From DSSM01 sp964484125 (GTDB lineage: Bacteria; Bacteroidota; Ignavibacteria; Tepidaquicellales; Tepidaquicellaceae): a DNA stretch of 18,149 bases. Shown here piece by piece: positions 6,598 through 13,846 of this stretch. The stretch is taken from assembly GCA_964484125.1 (NCBI GenBank), contig CAZAEK010000031.1:1-18149 (forward strand), in the 5' to 3' direction. Made by a program: the position numbers and the translations under genes. Below the pieces are notes generated by a model, which searched no databases, was not told the DNA's origin, and saw only the letters and a program-made list of their open reading frames with translations. Numbering within the stretch: the stretch's first letter is position 1; every line of letters starts with the position of its first letter.

Positions 6598-8238
6598 CTA
6601 TTTTACGAGTATCATTTTCTTTGTATCAGAGAAATTTCCTGCAGTAAGTTTGTAATAATAAATTCCGCTTGTAAGATTAGCACCATTGAAAACATTTTCA
6701 TAATATCCGGGATTAAGATTTTCGTTAACTAAAACTGCAACTTCTTTTCCTGTTATATCATATATTGTAAGTTTTACATTTGAAGCTGAAGGTATATAAT
6801 ACTGAATCTTCGTTGAGGGATTAAACGGATTTGGATAATTCTGTCTGAGTTCAAATTTCTCCGGATTATTTATTTCAACAATTCCAGACAAGGTGAAAAA
6901 TTCATAGTTTCCGTTGAAGTCTATCTGTTTCAGTTTATATTCATATTTCCCCTGTTTTAAATTCTTATCCTCAAAAGAATATTTTTCAATAGTGTTTGAA
7001 TTCCCTTTACCGTTTACAAAACCAATTTTATTCCATTCTTCAGAGCCGGTATGTTTTCTGTAAATCTCAAATCCCTGATTATTTTCTTCGAAGGATGTTT
7101 CCCAATAAAGACTAACATTGTTCTTAGTTATATTAGATTGAAAAGATACAAGTTCTACTGGCAAAGGAGAATCTTCCATCTTGAAAACATCTCCACTGGT
7201 CGCTACAGAATATAAATGAGAATTTACTCCATCATATTTCAAATCAAATGTTGCAATATTTGGAGTTGATCTTAAAAAATTCAATTCTATCCATGTCGCA
7301 CCGTTATCTTCACTTCTGTAGCTTTTTGTGTTACTACTGTTTGTTATATTTACATATACAGTTGGAGTTCCGGGAATCCATTTAACTGAAGCATCTCCTG
7401 AAATTGAGTTTGGAGGTAAACTTACCTGTTCCCAGTTTACGCCGCCATTTGTTGTTCTAGAGAGTTTACCTGCAGGATTACCAAAGGAAACACTGATTCC
7501 GTAAGTCTTGGAATTATCAAATGCAATTCCCCTGCTTTGATTTCCTGTTCCTGTTAAAGTACTGTTTTGCCAGCTTGCACCGCCATTAGTTGTATAATAA
7601 ATTTTTTTTGAATTTGAGCCAAATCCGTAAAAATTTTCATCAATAACAAAAACGGAATACATTATTACAACTTCTTCACCAACTAATTTGACTTTACTCA
7701 TTTGCCAGTTCGTTCCTCCATTAGTCGTTTTCCATATTTTTACAGAGTCGCCATTATTGTCACCATCCGATACTATTATACCGAAATCAGGGTTTATAGG
7801 TGAAAACTCAATTCCGTTTATAAAGCCGTCTTCTCCGGTATTTATTATTTCCGACCATGTATTGCCACCGTTTGTTGATTTATATACTCTTGCCGGATTT
7901 ATTCGATTGCCATCTTTTTTTCCATCACCAAAATAAATAACCTGCGAGGAAACTGCTTTAAGAGCAGTTATCATTCTTCCCGTGATAACAACATTAGTTA
8001 ATGGTACTTCTGCAAAAGAAGTCCCTGAATTTGTAGTTCTGTAAAGTACACTTCCTTTTTTCGTATCACTATATGCACCTACGAAAATTGTATCTTTATC
8101 AGCCATTGAAACTACAGGGTATTTCCCAAGCGAGCTTAATTTACCTGTTACCGGATTCCACTGACCTTCAGTTTTTCCGTTTATTAATATTAAAGAAGAT
8201 AGAGTTAAGATTGCGATTAAAATAATTCTTGATTTCAT
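6598..8238 (-). CDS. T9SS-sorted exported protein with six Asp-box (BNR-like) repeats
   Basis: This is a 546-residue protein with a signal peptide at 1-26. Residues of about 30-355 hold six evenly spaced Asp-box motifs of the S/T-x-N/D-x-G-x-x-W/F type, near 69-74, 121-128, 171-178, 216-223, 262-269 and 309-316 (for example STNGGNTW and TTNGGASW). Such repeats form the blades of beta-propellers in sialidases, Ycf48-like and VPS10-like proteins. No sialidase catalytic residues (RIP/FRIP motif) are visible, so an enzymatic role is not supported; a binding or structural propeller is more likely. Residues 358-458 are the PLPVELVSF ... RLKQIDFNGNY module and 459-546 a type A sorting domain (NYPNPFNP, YDITGKEV, KKMILVK). 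It lies downstream of the response regulator gene on the same strand but has its own candidate promoter and terminator. Confidence 0.85.
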   Translation of the reverse strand: MKSRIILIAILTLSSLILINGKTEGQWNPVTGKLSSLGKYPVVSMADKDTIFVGAYSDTKKGSVLYRTTNSGTSFAEVPLTNVVITGRMITALKAVSSQVIYFGDGKKDGNRINPARVYKSTNGGNTWSEIINTGEDGFINGIEFSPINPDFGIIVSDGDNNGDSVKIWKTTNGGTNWQMSKVKLVGEEVVIMYSVFVIDENFYGFGSNSKKIYYTTNGGASWQNSTLTGTGNQSRGIAFDNSKTYGISVSFGNPAGKLSRTTNGGVNWEQVSLPPNSISGDASVKWIPGTPTVYVNITNSSNTKSYRSEDNGATWIELNFLRSTPNIATFDLKYDGVNSHLYSVATSGDVFKMEDSPLPVELVSFQSNITKNNVSLYWETSFEENNQGFEIYRKHTGSEEWNKIGFVNGKGNSNTIEKYSFEDKNLKQGKYEYKLKQIDFNGNYEFFTLSGIVEINNPEKFELRQNYPNPFNPSTKIQYYIPSASNVKLTIYDITGKEVAVLVNENLNPGYYENVFNGANLTSGIYYYKLTAGNFSDTKKMILVK

Positions 8239-8274
8239 TTTTATTAAGTTTATATTTATACATTTTATTCATAA

Positions 8275-8282
8275 CAAAAATA
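8275..8282 (-). promoter_or_regulatory. Candidate -7 promoter element before the Asp-box protein gene
   Basis: The minus strand reads TATTTTTG, matching TAnnTTTG, 37 nt upstream of the start codon at 8238. A start about 6 nt downstream would give a leader of about 30 nt, similar to that proposed for the gene starting at 6389. No clear -33 box is seen, and AT-rich DNA makes chance matches possible. Confidence 0.35.
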
Positions 8283-8386
8283 TAAACTTCAATAAAAGAA
8301 ATCTGTAGGAGTAAATATGAATATTTTGTAGGAATTATTCTTACCGGAATGCAAACAAGTGTTTGTTTCTATCTGATTTAATAAAC

Positions 8387-9019
8387 TTAATCCATCAACT
8401 TATTATCAAGCACATATCTAGTTAATTCAGCGTTTGAAGTCATATTCATTTTTTCAAGGATTCTTTGTCTGTAAGTACTGATTGTTTTAATGTTTAAATT
8501 TAGTTCTTCAGCTATTTCCTTAAGTGTTTTCCCCGAGGCAATCATAATTATAATCTGAAATTCCCTGTTTGATAAAGTTTCATGAGGGGCTTCTTCCCTG
8601 TCCGAATTTATATCCGATAAAATCTTTTCTGCAAGAGCGGGAGATATGTATTTTCCCCCGTTTACAATCTTTTTAATTGCCTCTACTATGTGCTCAGGGG
8701 CGCTTTCCTTTGTCATATATCCTTTTGCTCCGGTCTTTAATACGCGCATTGCAAACTGATCTTCCGGGTGAACACTTAAAACAAGCACAGGAATTTTCTT
8801 TTTTAGATATTTCATTTCCTCAATTACTTCTACACCTGTTTTCTTTGGCATTGTAATATCAAGTATTGCAATATCGTAATCATTTTTCCGCATTAATTCC
8901 AGTGCTTCATTTCCATTCCTCGCTTCACCAGTTACCTTCATATCATCTTCCTCTTCGATGATTTGTTTTAATCCCTTTATTATTATGGGATGGTCGTCTG
9001 CAAGTAAAATTTTTATCAT
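8387..9019 (-). CDS. NarL/FixJ-family DNA-binding response regulator
   Basis: This cytoplasmic transcription regulator has 210 residues, the usual length for the family. The receiver domain (1-120) has the acidic pair Asp8-Asp9, phosphoacceptor Asp54 in AILDITMP, Ser82 at the switch position and Lys104 in YMTKES. A LuxR-type helix-turn-helix covers about 147-205 (LSNREFQIIIMIASG, then LKEIAEELNLNIKTISTYR). It starts 13 nt after the stop of the histidine kinase gene, so the two form a cognate pair in one transcript. The next gene downstream on the same strand encodes a T9SS cargo protein 148 bp away, and no good terminator lies between. Target genes cannot be read from the sequence. Confidence 0.93.
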   Translation of the reverse strand: MIKILLADDHPIIIKGLKQIIEEEDDMKVTGEARNGNEALELMRKNDYDIAILDITMPKKTGVEVIEEMKYLKKKIPVLVLSVHPEDQFAMRVLKTGAKGYMTKESAPEHIVEAIKKIVNGGKYISPALAEKILSDINSDREEAPHETLSNREFQIIIMIASGKTLKEIAEELNLNIKTISTYRQRILEKMNMTSNAELTRYVLDNKLMD

Positions 9020-9032
9020 CTTAATTATTATT

Positions 9033-10472
9033 TTAATTATTCAATTCGTTTTTGGGAATTTTAACCGTTATCGTAGTACCTTCTTTTTTACTTCCAGATA
9101 TTTTCAAACTTCCTCCAAGCAGTAATGCACGCTCCTTCATTCCTGTTATTCCGAATGATTTTGCCGCTTTGATTTTTGATACACTTATCCCAATCCCGTT
9201 ATCGTTTACCTTTAACGTAATATTTTTCGGAGTTTCCTTTAGCCAGACACTGACTTTCGTAGCTTTTGAATGACGCACAATATTAGTCATAATTTCCTGA
9301 AATATTCTGTAAAAAGCTGTCTTTTTTGTTTTGCTGAATTCCAGTTTATTAACTTCTATTTTTGAATTACATTTTATACCTGTACGTTTCTCGAACTCGC
9401 TTATCTGCCATTCAATTGATGCAGTCAATCCAATGTCATCAAGTATTCCCGGTCTGAGGTCAGATGCTATTTTCCTTATAGTCTTCATTGTAGAATCTAT
9501 AAGACTCGACATTGACCTGAATTTTTCGATTACTGTGTCTGGTACCTGTTTCTCAAACCCGCTTAATTTCTTATTCAGCCATGATACATCAAATTTCAAA
9601 GCTGTCAATGCCTGTCCGAGTTCATCGTGAATCTCTCTTGCAATATTTATTTTCTCTTCCTCTCTTACTGTTTCAAGGTGCGATGCAAGTGCCCTGATCT
9701 GCTTCGTTTCCCTGAGTTTCGCCTCGAGTTTTTTCTTCTCAGTTACCGGAACTACAACTTCAAGTGCCTGTAACACTTTTTTATTTTTATCGGTTATTGG
9801 AGAGGCAATAATTTCAAGCCAGATTTTTTTACCCGATATATCTTTAGTTGAATGTTCGTGAATGTGTGTTTCAGTTTTTTTGTTGAAAATTTCCTTCACC
9901 CCGCAGTTTTTACATACTTCAACTGTTCCGCAATTCAAAAATTCATAACATTTTTTATTCTCAACTTCGCCAAACATCTTTTTCAAAACATCGTTCGCCC
10001 ATGTAACTTTATAATCCGTAGAAATTGTAGCTAATCCAATCCCAACGCTGTTTGTAACCGTTTCTAGTTTTTCATGTTCTATCCTCAGATTTTGTTCAAC
10101 TTCGTGTTTATATAAAGCAATTTCTATAGTTGAATTCAGGTCACGGTGATTTACCGGTTTTATAAGATAGCCATAAGGTTGTGAATGCTTTGCTTTTTCA
10201 AGGACATGTTCTTCTTCTGTTGCGGTTAAGAATATAACAGGAATGGAATATAATTCCCTTACTTTATTTGCAGCATAGATACCATCGTGTTTGCCCTGCA
10301 AACTGATATCCATCAATACTAAATCGGGACGGTTTTCTTTAATTGACAACAGGCATGCCTCGGCTGAATCTGCTACTCCGGAGCATTGGTATCCTGTTAA
10401 ATCCAATAACTGTTTGATAATCTTCACAGTTATTAAATCATCTTCAACAAGTAATATTTTTTTCCCTGTCAT
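9033..10472 (-). CDS. Soluble hybrid histidine kinase: receiver, PAS with four cysteines, HisKA_3, HATPase
   Basis: This is a 479-residue kinase without signal peptide or membrane segment, so cytoplasmic. Residues 1-120 are an N-terminal receiver domain (Glu10-Asp11-Asp12, phosphoacceptor Asp55, Thr83, Lys105). Residues of about 135-250 form a PAS domain whose middle carries Cys175, Cys181, Cys187 and Cys190 (C-x5-C-x5-C-x2-C), a possible metal or Fe-S site. HisKA_3 follows with the phosphorylated His282 in AREIHDELGQAL. The HATPase has an N-box near 391-404 (FQEIMTNIVRHS), DNGIG at 424-428 and GITGMKERA at 441-449. This is the NarX/DegS-type kinase architecture and fits the NarL-type regulator immediately downstream. 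The N-terminal receiver implies input from another kinase, so this protein probably sits in the middle of a phosphorelay. Confidence 0.92.
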   Translation of the reverse strand: MTGKKILLVEDDLITVKIIKQLLDLTGYQCSGVADSAEACLLSIKENRPDLVLMDISLQGKHDGIYAANKVRELYSIPVIFLTATEEEHVLEKAKHSQPYGYLIKPVNHRDLNSTIEIALYKHEVEQNLRIEHEKLETVTNSVGIGLATISTDYKVTWANDVLKKMFGEVENKKCYEFLNCGTVEVCKNCGVKEIFNKKTETHIHEHSTKDISGKKIWLEIIASPITDKNKKVLQALEVVVPVTEKKKLEAKLRETKQIRALASHLETVREEEKINIAREIHDELGQALTALKFDVSWLNKKLSGFEKQVPDTVIEKFRSMSSLIDSTMKTIRKIASDLRPGILDDIGLTASIEWQISEFEKRTGIKCNSKIEVNKLEFSKTKKTAFYRIFQEIMTNIVRHSKATKVSVWLKETPKNITLKVNDNGIGISVSKIKAAKSFGITGMKERALLLGGSLKISGSKKEGTTITVKIPKNELNN

Positions 10473-10497
10473 ATAACTTTGCCCTTACCCTGTAAGT

Positions 10498-10545
10498 TAA
10501 CTAAAAAAAATCACTAAAAAAAGGAGTCCTTTGCAAGACTCCTTT
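10498..10545 (-). terminator. Rho-independent terminator of the S46 peptidase gene
   Basis: AAAGGAGTC (10520-10528) pairs perfectly with GACTCCTTT (10537-10545) around an 8-nt loop. On the minus strand it is followed by TTTT, then AGTGA and a run of eight T. It is 15 nt beyond the peptidase stop codon and separates that gene from the histidine kinase gene, whose start is about 45 nt further on. Confidence 0.9.
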
Positions 10546-10560
10546 AAATTTATCTTATCC

Positions 10561-12297
10561 CTATTCCGGTATCTTTCCGTTTATTAACTCTTCATAAAGC
10601 TTTGTGGCTTTGTATAGATTCTTCACTGCCTCAGTTAATCCTCTTGAGTCAACTGCAATCATTCTGTTTGCTTCTGTTGTATAAATAAAATCGCTCGGGA
10701 GACTTTCAATGTTTCCGTCAAATGCCAATCCGACTATTTCACCATCTTTATTTATTACAGGACTTCCGGAATTACCTCCAATGATATCATTGGTTGATAT
10801 GAAATTAAACGGAGTTTCAAGTCTGAACTCCGGAGGAGGATTTTTCCATCTTTCTGGTAAATTAAATGGATGCTGTTTTCTGAAGCCGTAATATCTGTCA
10901 TATATTCCGTAAAATGTTGTGAATACAGGTGCAATTGTTCCATTATATTCATATGAAGAAATAACTCCATCTGCTAACCTTAGTGTAAAGGTTGCATCCG
11001 GCGGAATTGAGTTCCCATAAACTTCATATAAAGCCCTGCCCAATAGTATATTTTTTGCATCAAGGGAATTTTGAATTTTTCTTACATTTTCCGGGGGGTT
11101 GAACGGATTTCCCGTACTTTTTTTACTTTCTGACAAAAGTTCTTTTACTGTTTCCTTTATTTCGTTTTTTAAGTAACCGTATTTTTTCTTTAATTTTGAA
11201 TTGGATTCTATCTTTGACCAGAAAGTTTTTTCAAAATCTTTTTTCCTTGCCATCAGCACCGGATCATTTAATCCTTTGACAATTCCACTCACTACCTTTA
11301 ATGAATTCATCATACTGAAATAATTATCCTCTGCTTCCTGTTTTTCAGCAGGCGATGAAGAGTTTTCTATTGCCATTTTCTGATATACAATGGCTTTACT
11401 AAGCAGTTCAAGATATTTGGGATACATATAATCTCTCATATACTCAAGCTCTGCAGTTGATTTTAATCTGCCTGTTGAAGCAGGATTACCGACTACAAAG
11501 ATTACTTCACCTGAATCCGCTCCGTTTTTGCTCCATTTGAAATAGAATTCAGTCTTTAGCGGTTTGCCATTTTCATACACTCTGAAATATGTTACATCGA
11601 GATTATAACGTGGATATGTGAAATTATCATAATCACCGCCAAAATAACCTGCCTGATTTTCAGGAGCAAATACTAACCTGACATCATCATATCTTTTGTA
11701 AATATAAACTGAATATTGTCCACCACTGTAAAATGAAACTACCTGAGCAATATTTCCGGTTTTTTCTGACCAGTATTTTTCTAACTGTTCGATTTTTCTG
11801 TCACGTAAATTTATTCTTTCCTCCTCATCTTTTGCCTTATCTATTTCGGCCTGAACTTCCTTTGTTACATCTATTATCTGAACTAACTGATCTACAAACA
11901 GATCCGGTACCTTTCTCTCTTCAGCAAGCGTAGAAGCGTAGAAACCGTTTTCTGCAAGATTTTCACCATCTTTTGCAACCTTTGTTACATTTTCACGTCC
12001 GCAGTGGTGATTTGTCATTACTAATCCGTCTTCCGATACAAATGATGCAGAGCAATATGTTGCAAATTTTAATGCCGACATTCTTGCATGGTCAAGCCAT
12101 TCCTTTGACGGTGTAAATCCGTATGTCTCTTTAAAATACTCAAGCGGTGGATTATCAAATGTCCACATCTTGCCATTGTCAAATTTACCAGCTTTTACTT
12201 CATCAAGGTTAACTCCGTTGTGAACATTCTGTGCAAAAGAAACTGCAGAAATTAATACAAAGACAGAAACAAAAAGTCTTAAGAATAATTTATTCAT
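10561..12297 (-). CDS. S46-family dipeptidyl-peptidase (DPP7-like), short form
   Basis: This exported serine exopeptidase would release dipeptides from peptide N-termini, probably in the periplasm. The start at 12297 is preferred over an upstream in-frame ATG at 12333 because it gives a clean signal peptide (MNKLFLRLFVSVFVLISAVSFAQ minus the last residues) and a 578-residue protein. The triad is complete: His98 in MTNHHCG, Asp234 in YNLDVTYFRVY and Ser510 in GGNSGSP. Family signatures FGGDYDNFTYPR (219-230) and PPDATFTLR (432-440) are present. The residue 18 positions after the Ser is Gly528 (AFDGN), as I recall for DPP7-type enzymes preferring hydrophobic P1 residues, whereas acidic-specific DPP11 has Arg there. 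Characterised members are about 700-720 residues; the missing stretch lies in the helical domain between about 300 and 430. No T9SS tail is present. It is transcribed alone, divergently from the sigma factor gene. Confidence 0.9.
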   Translation of the reverse strand: MNKLFLRLFVSVFVLISAVSFAQNVHNGVNLDEVKAGKFDNGKMWTFDNPPLEYFKETYGFTPSKEWLDHARMSALKFATYCSASFVSEDGLVMTNHHCGRENVTKVAKDGENLAENGFYASTLAEERKVPDLFVDQLVQIIDVTKEVQAEIDKAKDEEERINLRDRKIEQLEKYWSEKTGNIAQVVSFYSGGQYSVYIYKRYDDVRLVFAPENQAGYFGGDYDNFTYPRYNLDVTYFRVYENGKPLKTEFYFKWSKNGADSGEVIFVVGNPASTGRLKSTAELEYMRDYMYPKYLELLSKAIVYQKMAIENSSSPAEKQEAEDNYFSMMNSLKVVSGIVKGLNDPVLMARKKDFEKTFWSKIESNSKLKKKYGYLKNEIKETVKELLSESKKSTGNPFNPPENVRKIQNSLDAKNILLGRALYEVYGNSIPPDATFTLRLADGVISSYEYNGTIAPVFTTFYGIYDRYYGFRKQHPFNLPERWKNPPPEFRLETPFNFISTNDIIGGNSGSPVINKDGEIVGLAFDGNIESLPSDFIYTTEANRMIAVDSRGLTEAVKNLYKATKLYEELINGKIPE

Positions 12298-12492
12298 CGT
12301 TTTAAAATTTTTTAATATTAAACATAATTTCACGTAAAATAACTGTTTTATAAATACTTTACAACTAATTTATATTAATACAAAAAAAATAAAATAAATT
12401 AATTTTTTGGGAACTTTTATATTTCTTGGTTTTTAAATCACTTGATTTATATTTGAATTATATTTAGTTTGAAGTGTAAAAAAATTGAAACG
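12298..12492. promoter_or_regulatory. Divergent AT-rich intergenic region
   Basis: This 195-bp gap separates the minus-strand S46 peptidase from the plus-strand sigma factor gene and must hold both promoters. On the plus strand TTG at 12442 and TAGTTTG at 12465-12471 are spaced 20 bp apart and resemble the Bacteroidota TTG/TAnnTTTG pair, with one base missing between TA and TTTG. That would put the transcript start close to the ATG at 12493. No convincing promoter is visible for the peptidase, and no inverted repeat stands out. Confidence 0.3.
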
Positions 12493-13209
12493 ATGCCAAA
12501 AAGAAATGATGTCAGGAATAAACAGGTTAAGAAACTGAAAGAAATTCCTCAGGAAAAAATTAAAGAAACAATTTTAGAGAGTGAAACCGAAAATCTTGAT
12601 GATGAACTATTCGGAACACCTGAAATTATAAGCGAGGAAGAACTTCAGAAATTAAAGGCAGACTTCGAGGTTGAAGCAATGCCTCACATGCCATTGTTAA
12701 AAAATTATGCAATGAAAATGACCGGAAATGAGCTTGAAGCTGACGATCTTTTACAGGAAACTTACCTAAGAGCATTCAGATTCTTCAACAAATTCGAGAA
12801 AGGTACAAACTGCAAGGCATGGCTTTTCAGAATTATGAAGAACCTCTTTATTAATAATTACCGTAAAAACCAGAAATCCCCGGGCAAGGTTGATTACGAT
12901 GAAATCGAAAATTTCTACGAAATGATTAAATCCGACAGAATTGATTCCAGCGATATGCAGGAAAGAATTTACTCTAACCTTCTTGATGATGAAGTTACTC
13001 ATGCACTGAATACCTTGCAGGATGACTTTAAAACCGTAATTATTTTATGCGATATTGAAGGACTAAGCTATGAAGAAATAGCTGAATTCGTTCAATGCCC
13101 TGTCGGGACTGTCCGTAGCAGATTGCACAGAGGTAGAAAGCTCTTACAGCAAAAACTAAGGAAGTATGCATCAAGGAAAGGATACGACGTTGAAGCCGCA
13201 ATGGCATAA
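12493..13209 (+). CDS. ECF-type RNA polymerase sigma factor
   Basis: This is a 238-residue sigma-70 family protein. The ATG at 12493 is chosen; an in-frame TTG at 12469 would add eight residues but lies within the probable promoter. Residues of about 1-60 are a charged Lys/Glu-rich extension not typical of short ECF factors. Region 2 follows, with the signature EADDLLQETYLRAFRFF and KAWLFRIMKNLFINNYRK. Region 4 is near the C-terminus (LQDDFKTVIILCDIEGLSYEEIAEFV, then VGTVRSRLHRGRKLL). The region 2 sequence resembles the SigR/SigH-like ECF groups that respond to thiol stress in other phyla, which is of interest because a thioredoxin-like lipoprotein gene follows 39 nt downstream. No anti-sigma gene is next to it. 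The group assignment is from memory of family patterns and is tentative. Confidence 0.92.
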   Translation: MPKRNDVRNKQVKKLKEIPQEKIKETILESETENLDDELFGTPEIISEEELQKLKADFEVEAMPHMPLLKNYAMKMTGNELEADDLLQETYLRAFRFFNKFEKGTNCKAWLFRIMKNLFINNYRKNQKSPGKVDYDEIENFYEMIKSDRIDSSDMQERIYSNLLDDEVTHALNTLQDDFKTVIILCDIEGLSYEEIAEFVQCPVGTVRSRLHRGRKLLQQKLRKYASRKGYDVEAAMA

Positions 13210-13248
13210 AATTGAAAAAACTGTTTATTCACTAAAATAAAAATAAAA

Positions 13249-13842
13249 ATGAATTATTTAAAAATTTTCTCAGTGGTCTTAATCCTTGGCTTATTCATTG
13301 GCTGCGGAGAAAAGAAAGAAACCACTCAGACAAAAACAGAAACAAAACAAACTGAAACCAAACCAACAGTAAAGCAGTATTTTACTGTAAGTTCCGTTGA
13401 AAAGCCATCAGGCAAAGGTGTAGTACCAAATTTTACCTGGGATGAAAACGGAAAAAAGATGTCAATGAGTGACCTCAAAGGGAAAACTGTTCTTATAAAC
13501 CTGTGGGCTACATGGTGCGGTCCGTGCAAGAAAGAAATTCCTGATTTAATTGCGATAAGCAATGAGCTTAAAGATAAAAACTTTGCTATGATCGGGATTC
13601 AGGTCTTCCAGAAATCCGGTCAGCAATCTTTAGATGACTTCCTTAAAACAACTCCGATCCCTTATACTATACTTGACGGAAATCAGGAACTCATTGAAGC
13701 ATTCAACATTGCACTCGGTTCAGAAATTAATGGAATTCCTACTACAATCATTGTTGACAGCGAAGGAAAGGTTGCAGAAAGTTTTGTCGGCTCAAGAGAT
13801 AAAGCCGGATTTCTTGCTATTATAAATAAGCATTTAAAATAA
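13249..13842 (+). CDS. TlpA/ResA-like thioredoxin-fold lipoprotein
   Basis: This 197-residue protein is predicted to be a membrane-anchored thiol-disulfide oxidoreductase on the outer face of the inner membrane. A short hydrophobic N-terminus ends in a lipobox with Cys19 (LFIGCG). A Thr/Lys/Glu-rich linker follows at about 22-42. The AhpC/TSA-Redoxin-type domain spans about 55-197, with the active site WCGPC (Cys90, Cys93) and the cis-Pro loop at GIPTT (Pro164). TlpA and ResA relatives reduce disulfides in cytochrome c maturation or other extracytoplasmic proteins; the exact client is not evident here. The leader is A-rich without a Shine-Dalgarno sequence. It probably shares a transcript with the sigma factor upstream (39 nt) and dxr downstream (4 nt). 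Confidence 0.92.
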   Translation: MNYLKIFSVVLILGLFIGCGEKKETTQTKTETKQTETKPTVKQYFTVSSVEKPSGKGVVPNFTWDENGKKMSMSDLKGKTVLINLWATWCGPCKKEIPDLIAISNELKDKNFAMIGIQVFQKSGQQSLDDFLKTTPIPYTILDGNQELIEAFNIALGSEINGIPTTIIVDSEGKVAESFVGSRDKAGFLAIINKHLK

Positions 13843-13846
13843 TAAT

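Noticed and set aside
6598..8238. Sialidase activity for the Asp-box protein
   Set aside because: The six Asp-boxes are clear, but the arginine triad and FRIP motif of sialidases are not visible, so only a propeller fold is supported.
8352..8365. CAAACAAGTGTTTG hairpin downstream of the response regulator gene as a terminator
   Set aside because: The stem is only 5-6 A/T-rich pairs and no T-run follows on the minus strand.
12298..12333. Upstream ATG (12333) as start of the S46 peptidase
   Set aside because: It would put 12 residues before a clean signal peptide; the ATG at 12297 is the natural start.
12469..12492. TTG at 12469 as start of the sigma factor
   Set aside because: This TTG is part of the promoter-like TAGTTTG, and the ATG 24 nt further on is a stronger start.
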